36,324 nucleotides of DNA from Bacilli bacterium (GTDB lineage: Bacteria; Bacillota_I; Bacilli_A; ML615J-28; CAG-313), in contig CAADXH010000043.1 of NCBI GenBank assembly GCA_900752975.1, forward strand, positions 1 to 36,324. Direction: 5' to 3'. Both the position numbers and the translations under genes were made by a program. This document shows, piece by piece, positions 33,454 through 36,324 of the stretch (its first letter is position 1; each line of letters opens with the position of its first letter). The notes beneath the pieces were generated by a model. It did not search any database, was not told the origin of the DNA, and saw only the letters and a program-made list of their open reading frames with translations.

Positions 33454-34677
33454 ATGGCTATAGAAATATTAAAATCAATCTTTGGATCTCCTATTTCATA
33501 TGGAGTTATTGCGGCGGTGATAGTAATAATATTAAGTCTTATCACATTTATTGTCTTTAAAAAGATTTCTTTTGTGGAAATATCAATTCTAATAGCCGGT
33601 ATTGTTAGTGTAATTTTAATACCAAATAACCACCAGGCCATTCAAATAGTATATGCTATTTTGTTTTGGTTGTTAGCAGGATACAGCATATATGATTTTA
33701 TTATTACATATCAAATATATACTGCATATGAACGAGAACTTAATAATTATCTAAAAAATAATGAATTTGATTTCTTTGTTCAAACTAATAAGAAAGACTT
33801 AATAATTGGGTATAGTAGTAAATTACCTAAAATAACTAAAATGTCAGGTAAAGATATTAAAGGTGTTTATTGTTGGAAATTACTTTTGGATTATTTAAAG
33901 ATAACTAAAATTGAAGGTAAAGATATTAACCTTAATACGGTTAGTGATTTTCTAGCACAATTTAAAGCCGCAAACAGTAAGCATGTAGTTTATAACTTTA
34001 GATTTGAAATGCCTAAAATTGATGATCTTGTCAATGATGAACAAGATCCTGAATATATGAATTATATTGGAATTATTCAACCAGTATATTATAAGAAAAA
34101 ATTAATTGGTCGTAATATATATTTTTACCAAGATCGTATGCAAGTTTTAGAAGATTTACGTCAAGCCTTAAAACAAGCAACAGATGATCTGGAAACAGCC
34201 TATAATTTTACATATATTATGATGAGTTTAACTGATTATGTTGGTTTATACTTTGACTATAATACAAGAACATATGTTGCAACAGAAGCATTCATGAAAT
34301 TTAGTCGAACTCACCAAAGAGAGTATACATTTAATCAATTTCTAGATATGATGCATCCAAATGATGTTGATACCTACATTGAGCAGGCCGCAACCATCAA
34401 TAGTATATATGTTACTAAATTAAAGTATCGCCTACTTATAAATGATGATTATTACTATGTTATGGAGGACTCAATTAATATTAATAAAGATGCTGACCTA
34501 GTATCAGTTATAAGAGTTCTTAATAAGAAAGATGAAGCAGCCCGTAAAGATGTTCCACTATCTACTAATGAGGCTGAATCAATGCTTGATGATTTAAGTA
34601 CTTCCGATATTTGTGATATTATGGATAAAACTGAAAATATACTAAATACAGTTGTAGGTAAAGATGAAAAAGATTAA
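33454..34677 (+). CDS. Membrane protein with tandem PAS-like domains, downstream of cdaA
   Basis: A 407-residue protein of no family I can name. Three hydrophobic helices lie at about 14-35, 42-57 and 62-83, so most of the protein is cytoplasmic. A first alpha/beta region (about 100-225) ends in a short strand-rich part (YIGIIQPVYYKKKLIGRNIYFY). A coiled-coil stretch (about 226-250, DRMQVLEDLRQALKQATDDLE) then leads to a second region (about 255-375). That region reads like a PAS domain: DYVGLYFDYNTRTYVATEAF, then MMHPNDVDTY, then strands ending 'SVIRVLNKKDE'. An acidic tail follows. No GGDEF, DHH, kinase or cyclase motif is present. Its position is where CdaR normally lies. AGGTGA precedes the ATG. 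A sensory or scaffolding partner of CdaA is the simplest guess. Confidence 0.8.
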   Translation: MAIEILKSIFGSPISYGVIAAVIVIILSLITFIVFKKISFVEISILIAGIVSVILIPNNHQAIQIVYAILFWLLAGYSIYDFIITYQIYTAYERELNNYLKNNEFDFFVQTNKKDLIIGYSSKLPKITKMSGKDIKGVYCWKLLLDYLKITKIEGKDINLNTVSDFLAQFKAANSKHVVYNFRFEMPKIDDLVNDEQDPEYMNYIGIIQPVYYKKKLIGRNIYFYQDRMQVLEDLRQALKQATDDLETAYNFTYIMMSLTDYVGLYFDYNTRTYVATEAFMKFSRTHQREYTFNQFLDMMHPNDVDTYIEQAATINSIYVTKLKYRLLINDDYYYVMEDSININKDADLVSVIRVLNKKDEAARKDVPLSTNEAESMLDDLSTSDICDIMDKTENILNTVVGKDEKD

Positions 34678-35782
34678 TGCGATAATTGTAATGGCAGGAA
34701 GAGGAATTAGATCAAATCTACCATATAACAAAACATTATATAAAGTTAATGAAATTCCTCTTTTTATGTATTCCATAAATAAAATAAAAGATCTGCCTAA
34801 TCTTAATAAGTTATATGTAGTAGTAAGCACAAATGATGTTGATGAAGTTCAGGAAATACTAGATCAAAACAATATAAATGCATCAGTGATACTTGGTGGA
34901 AAAACGCGATGTGAGAGCGTCAAAAATGCCCTAAGAATTGCTGGTACAAATTATGATGTCATAATCCATGATGCAGCGAGACCATTAACCTCAATTCACG
35001 ATATAGAAACGTTAATACAGACAACTACAACAATTGGAACACTTTATCATAAGGTTACAGACACAATTAAGATGGTAGATCCTTTCACAAAAACGATTAA
35101 TAGAGATAACTTAAAGGCGGTGACTACACCCCAATATTTCAGTAAAGCACTCATACCTTCAATTATAAATAATCAACATGAGTTTACTGATGAACTTCAA
35201 ATATTTGAACAAAACAACTCAATAAATTATATAGAAGAAACATCATCAAACTTAAAAGTAACAACTCATGATGATCTAACGATTGTTCAAACTTTATTAA
35301 ATAATGGTGATAATTTCATTGGTCATTCCTATGATTTTCATCCTTTTATTAGTGGTAGACACCTAATATTAGGAGGAGTTAACATTCCTTTTGATAAAGG
35401 CTTAGCCGGTCATAGTGATGCTGATGCACTATATCATGCGGTGAGTGAATCCATAATCGGAGCACTAAATCTTGGTGATATTGGGACATTATTTCCAGAT
35501 ACTGATTTGCAATATAAAGACATGGATTCATCATATTTTCTAAAAGAGGCAGTAAGATTAGCCACAACAAAAAACAAAATAGTCAAAAATATTGACGCAA
35601 TTATTTACTTAGAAAAACCTAATCTAAAAGCCTACAAAACGATGATGGCAATGAACATAAAAAACATTACCAATTGTGAATATGTTAATGTAAAGGCAAC
35701 AACCTTAGAAAAACAAGGATTAATTGGAAATGGACTAGGAATAGGCTGTGAAGCAGTCGCTTTATTAACAACTAAAAAATAA
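34664..35782 (+). CDS. ispDF: Bifunctional IspD/IspF of the MEP isoprenoid pathway
   Basis: A 372-residue fusion of two non-consecutive MEP pathway enzymes. Residues 1-215 are IspD (2-C-methylerythritol 4-phosphate cytidylyltransferase): IIVMAGRGIRSN with the conserved Arg, NKTLYKV with the Lys, GGKTRCESVKNAL, IIHDAARP, VTDTIKMV and TPQYF. The nucleotide-binding glycine motif is slightly reduced compared with AAGxGxR. Residues 216-372 are IspF (cyclodiphosphate synthase): IGHSYDFHPF with the zinc Asp/His pair, LILGGVNIPFDKGLAGHSDADAL with the third His, LGDIGTLFPDTD, and a C-terminal VNVKATTLEKQGLIG. Both halves look intact. The ATG overlaps the PAS-like gene by 14 bases with AGGTAAAG upstream. 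It is probably the last gene of the operon; no hairpin terminator was seen before 35797. Confidence 0.95.
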   Translation: MKKINAIIVMAGRGIRSNLPYNKTLYKVNEIPLFMYSINKIKDLPNLNKLYVVVSTNDVDEVQEILDQNNINASVILGGKTRCESVKNALRIAGTNYDVIIHDAARPLTSIHDIETLIQTTTTIGTLYHKVTDTIKMVDPFTKTINRDNLKAVTTPQYFSKALIPSIINNQHEFTDELQIFEQNNSINYIEETSSNLKVTTHDDLTIVQTLLNNGDNFIGHSYDFHPFISGRHLILGGVNIPFDKGLAGHSDADALYHAVSESIIGALNLGDIGTLFPDTDLQYKDMDSSYFLKEAVRLATTKNKIVKNIDAIIYLEKPNLKAYKTMMAMNIKNITNCEYVNVKATTLEKQGLIGNGLGIGCEAVALLTTKK

Positions 35783-35796
35783 AATTACTCAAACCC

Positions 35797-35825
35797 TTGC
35801 ATTTTAATTAATCATTTGATAAAAT
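35797..35825 (+). promoter_or_regulatory. Promoter of the small membrane protein gene
   Basis: TTGCAT at 35797-35802, 17 bases, TAAAAT at 35820-35825 with a TGA extension. It is nearly identical in form to the promoter at 19478-19506. Confidence 0.75.
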
Positions 35826-35852
35826 ATAAATAGGAAAAAGTGGTGATTAAAT

Positions 35853-36146
35853 ATGAGAACTAAAAAGCAAATGAGAAAAAGTCGTAATACTAGATTTGTA
35901 TTAGGTGTTATTTTAATGGTAATAGCAATTGCCTTGATGGTAGTTGGCTATATAGCAATAGAGAAAAAACTATCAATAGTTAGTGAACTTCAAAATGGTA
36001 AAGCTCAACTAGCATTACTTATCACAATAGTTGCACTTTGGTTTGCAGGTGCAGTAATGTTATTTGTTGGTGGAACTATCATGATTATTAAACGTAAAGA
36101 AGTATACTATACATATCCTGATAGACCATATTCATCTAAATTATAA
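35853..36146 (+). CDS. Small membrane protein of unknown function
   Basis: A 97-residue protein with a basic N-terminus (KKQMRKSRNTR) and two hydrophobic helices at about 16-36 and 52-79. The second is followed by the basic stretch IKRKE and a Tyr-rich tail (VYYTYPDRPYSSKL). By the positive-inside rule both ends face the cytoplasm. I recognise no family. The ATG follows TGGTGATTAAAT, and the gene has its own promoter and terminator, so it is a single-gene unit. It is clearly coding rather than a chance frame: it has two well-formed helices, a proper promoter, ribosome binding site and terminator. Confidence 0.75.
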   Translation: MRTKKQMRKSRNTRFVLGVILMVIAIALMVVGYIAIEKKLSIVSELQNGKAQLALLITIVALWFAGAVMLFVGGTIMIIKRKEVYYTYPDRPYSSKL

Positions 36147-36155
36147 TCAAAAACG

Positions 36156-36184
36156 AGTACTATTGTTAACAATAGTACTTTTAT
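36156..36184 (+). terminator. Terminator of the small membrane protein gene
   Basis: 36156-36179 is a perfect 24-base palindrome (AGTACTATTGTT and its complement), followed by TTTTA. It starts 9 bases after the stop. Confidence 0.75.
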
Positions 36185-36263
36185 TGTATACTTTGCACAT
36201 AGTTAAACATTAATTCTTCATTTATGTGTCTTATTTAATAAAAGAAGTAAAAGGAGAAAAACA

Positions 36264-36324
36264 ATGAAGAAACTTAAATATTTAATTATTTTAATGTTTA
36301 GCATTCTAATTATCACAAGTTGTG
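36264..36324 (+). CDS. N-terminus of a lipoprotein (gene runs off the window)
   Basis: Twenty codons are visible after an AAGGAG ribosome binding site 7-8 bases upstream: MKK, a hydrophobic core (LIILMFSILIITS) and a Cys at residue 20. This is a lipoprotein signal peptide with lipobox IITSC, so the mature protein would be lipid-anchored on the outer face of the membrane. The rest of the gene lies beyond the window and nothing can be said of its function. No clear promoter was found in 36185-36263, although the preceding terminator implies that one must exist there. Confidence 0.75.
   Translation, partial: MKKLKYLIILMFSILIITSC

Noticed and set aside
1..36324. Mycoplasma-type code with TGA as Trp
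   Set aside because: Trp is encoded by TGG throughout, and TGA ends tdk and the ankyrin gene at sensible positions.

Overview
The window is AT-rich chromosomal DNA using the standard bacterial code: TGA terminates several genes (tdk, the ankyrin gene) and TGG encodes Trp. SigmaA-type promoters (TTGACA/TATAAT, 17-bp spacers), U-tailed hairpin terminators, short or overlapping gene junctions, a tadA-SRP RNA linkage, CotF-like coat proteins, CdaA and DapF point to a low-GC Bacillota. It is probably an uncultured Bacilli/Erysipelotrichia lineage near the Mollicutes branch; this placement is inference.

Layout. 1-7388: the 3' part of a giant all-helical repeat protein whose start lies upstream. 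7456-7764: rpmE with its own promoter and a small leader hairpin. 7844-12141: ABC-F ATPase, M29 aminopeptidase and M18 aminopeptidase, an overlapping operon. 12200-13174 (minus): two CotF-like coat proteins and TspO. 13323-17363: a secreted DigH-like glycoside hydrolase with long helical repeats and a C-terminal membrane segment. 17482-17997 (minus): a small protein resembling the end of a GH13 enzyme. 18146-19348: tdk, tadA and the small SRP RNA. 19568-22947: Nudix hydrolase, RlmI-like methyltransferase, dapF, dusB. 22974-24266 (minus): hflX. 24403-26274: a ClpC-like protein whose second ATPase ring looks dead. 26385-27707: an ArsB/SLC13-type transporter. 27840-35782: a tightly packed five-gene unit of a very large degenerate SF1 helicase-like protein, an ankyrin protein, the c-di-AMP synthase cdaA, a membrane PAS-like protein, and ispDF. 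35853-end: a small membrane protein and the first codons of a lipoprotein.

Most of the window is housekeeping: translation and RNA modification, peptide turnover, nucleotide salvage, isoprenoid and diaminopimelate synthesis. The parts that ordinary annotation does not explain are the c-di-AMP operon (helicase-like pseudoenzyme, ankyrin protein, and a PAS membrane protein in place of CdaR), the ClpC-like protein with a dead D2 ring, the giant repeat protein, and an SRP RNA whose apical loop departs from GGAA. No insertion sequence, prophage, CRISPR array, tRNA or complete defence cassette was seen. No gene-free stretch exceeds about 300 bases except 19212-19567, which holds the SRP RNA, a terminator and the Nudix promoter.
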